From Chloroflexota bacterium (GTDB lineage Bacteria > Chloroflexota > Limnocylindria > Limnocylindrales > CSP1-4): a stretch of DNA of 6,845 bases. The DNA is taken from the NCBI GenBank assembly GCA_025355255.1, contig JANYAA010000323.1, positions 1 to 6,845 of the forward strand, given 5' to 3'. The translations under genes were made by a program, and so were the position numbers. The notes beneath the pieces were generated by a model. It worked only from the letters and a program-made list of their open reading frames with translations. It had not been told where the DNA came from and made no database searches. Numbering within the stretch: the first letter of the stretch is position 1; each line of letters starts with the position of its first letter. This document shows positions 6,352 to 6,845 of this stretch, one piece after another.

Positions 6352-6750
6352 ATGAATATCTCCGACCCGATCGCGGACATGCTCACGCGCGTCCGCAACG
6401 CCTCCAGGGCGCGGCACACCGAGGTATTGGTTCCCGCCTCGCGGACCAAGCGCGAAATCGCCCGCATCCTCATCGAGGAGGGCTTTATCGCCAGCGTCCA
6501 CGAGGAGCGCGAGGGCCCCGCCCAGCTGCTGCGCCTCGAGCTCAAGTATGTCGACGGCAAGGTGCCGGTCGTCTCAGGCCTTAAGCGGATCAGCAAGCCG
6601 GGTCTGCGCGTCTACGCGCAGAAGACGGACATCCCGCGAGTCCTGGGCGGTCTGGGTGTCGTGATCGTCAGCACGTCCAAGGGGATCATGACCGGCAGCC
6701 AGGCCAAGCAGGCCCAGCTCGGCGGCGAGATCCTCGCCTACGTCTGGTAG
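6352..6750 (+). CDS. rpsH: 30S ribosomal protein S8
   Basis: S8 is a primary binder of the central domain of 16S rRNA. In E. coli it also represses the spc operon by binding a 16S-like hairpin in the L5 gene region. The 132-aa product is standard in length. It begins [19 protein letters not shown] (residues 2-20), has [20 protein letters not shown] (27-46), then [18 protein letters not shown]. It ends with the signature [26 protein letters not shown]. The ATG at 6352 comes 4 bases after the rpsN stop. The only Shine-Dalgarno-like bases (AGGA, 6346-6349) are just 2 bases away, so initiation probably depends on ribosomes finishing rpsN. A longer in-frame start at 6301 lies inside rpsN and is rejected. 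Confidence 0.97.
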   Translation: MNISDPIADMLTRVRNASRARHTEVLVPASRTKREIARILIEEGFIASVHEEREGPAQLLRLELKYVDGKVPVVSGLKRISKPGLRVYAQKTDIPRVLGGLGVVIVSTSKGIMTGSQAKQAQLGGEILAYVW

Positions 6751-6754
6751 CACG

Positions 6755-6845
6755 ATGTCACGTATCGGTCGCCTCCCCATCCCTGTTCCCGTCGGCGTCG
6801 ATGTGACGCTTGACGGGCGCACCATCACCGTCACGGGCCCGAAGG
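6755..6845 (+). CDS. rplF: 50S ribosomal protein L6 (partial, 5' end)
   Basis: Thirty codons are visible before the window ends. The product begins [20 protein letters not shown] and continues [10 protein letters not shown], the classic L6 opening (S-R-I-G-x-x-P-I-P-V-P then V-x-V-x-G-P-K). Full L6 is about 175-185 aa, so roughly 150 residues lie beyond the window. The ATG at 6755 starts 4 bases after the rpsH stop with no clear Shine-Dalgarno sequence, suggesting coupling to rpsH. L6 next to S8 is the usual spc order. Confidence 0.95.
   Translation, partial: MSRIGRLPIPVPVGVDVTLDGRTITVTGPK

Noticed and set aside
1..6845. A hidden novel system (defence, mobile, RNA element) between or within the genes
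   Set aside because: Every part of the window is accounted for by ribosomal protein genes in the standard order, and the gaps are at most 17 bases. No repeats, transposase, RNA gene or foreign-composition segment was seen.

Overview
This window is a dense, single-strand stretch of ribosomal-protein genes: the S10 operon joined directly to the start of the spc operon. The order is (rpsJ end?)-rplC-rplD-rplW-rplB-rpsS-rplV-rpsC-rplP-rpmC-rpsQ | rplN-rplX-rplE-rpsN-rpsH-rplF(partial). All genes are on the + strand. Every gene was identified by recognising its translated family motifs. No tRNA, rRNA, mobile element, CRISPR array or convincing terminator was seen, and no gap between genes exceeds about 17 bases.

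The organism is a high-GC bacterium, with strong G/C bias at third codon positions and many GTG starts. The four-cysteine (zinc-type) S14 of 61 aa, the four-cysteine L24 and the L16 and S3 sequence style suggest a deep-branching Gram-positive-like or Chloroflexota-type lineage. My best guess is an uncultured Chloroflexota, at moderate to low confidence. Actinomycetota is a weaker alternative, because as I recall its L24 usually lacks the cysteines.

Layout: bases 1-14 hold the probable last codon and stop of rpsJ and the rplC leader. Bases 15-1578 encode L3, L4 and L23. Bases 1581-3757 encode L2, S19, L22 and S3. Bases 3761-4800 encode L16, L29 and S17. Bases 4797-6750 encode L14, L24, L5, S14 and S8. 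The window ends 30 codons into L6. Neighbouring genes overlap by 1-14 bases (GTGA, TGATG) or are separated by 2-17 bases. Most have a strong purine-rich Shine-Dalgarno sequence 5-8 bases before the start, often inside the end of the previous gene. This fits one polycistronic, translationally coupled transcript that yields ribosomal proteins in balanced amounts. The S10/spc boundary is itself a 4-base overlap, so no promoter or terminator separates the two blocks here.

The departures from textbook sequences are modest. S17 has a C-terminal extension of about 42 aa with a histidine cluster. L24 has an enlarged KOW-region loop plus a zinc-ribbon-like C-terminus. S3 has an alanine-rich tail. The last two gene starts (S8, L6) have poor ribosome binding sites. 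I found no sign of a novel system; this is a conserved housekeeping region.
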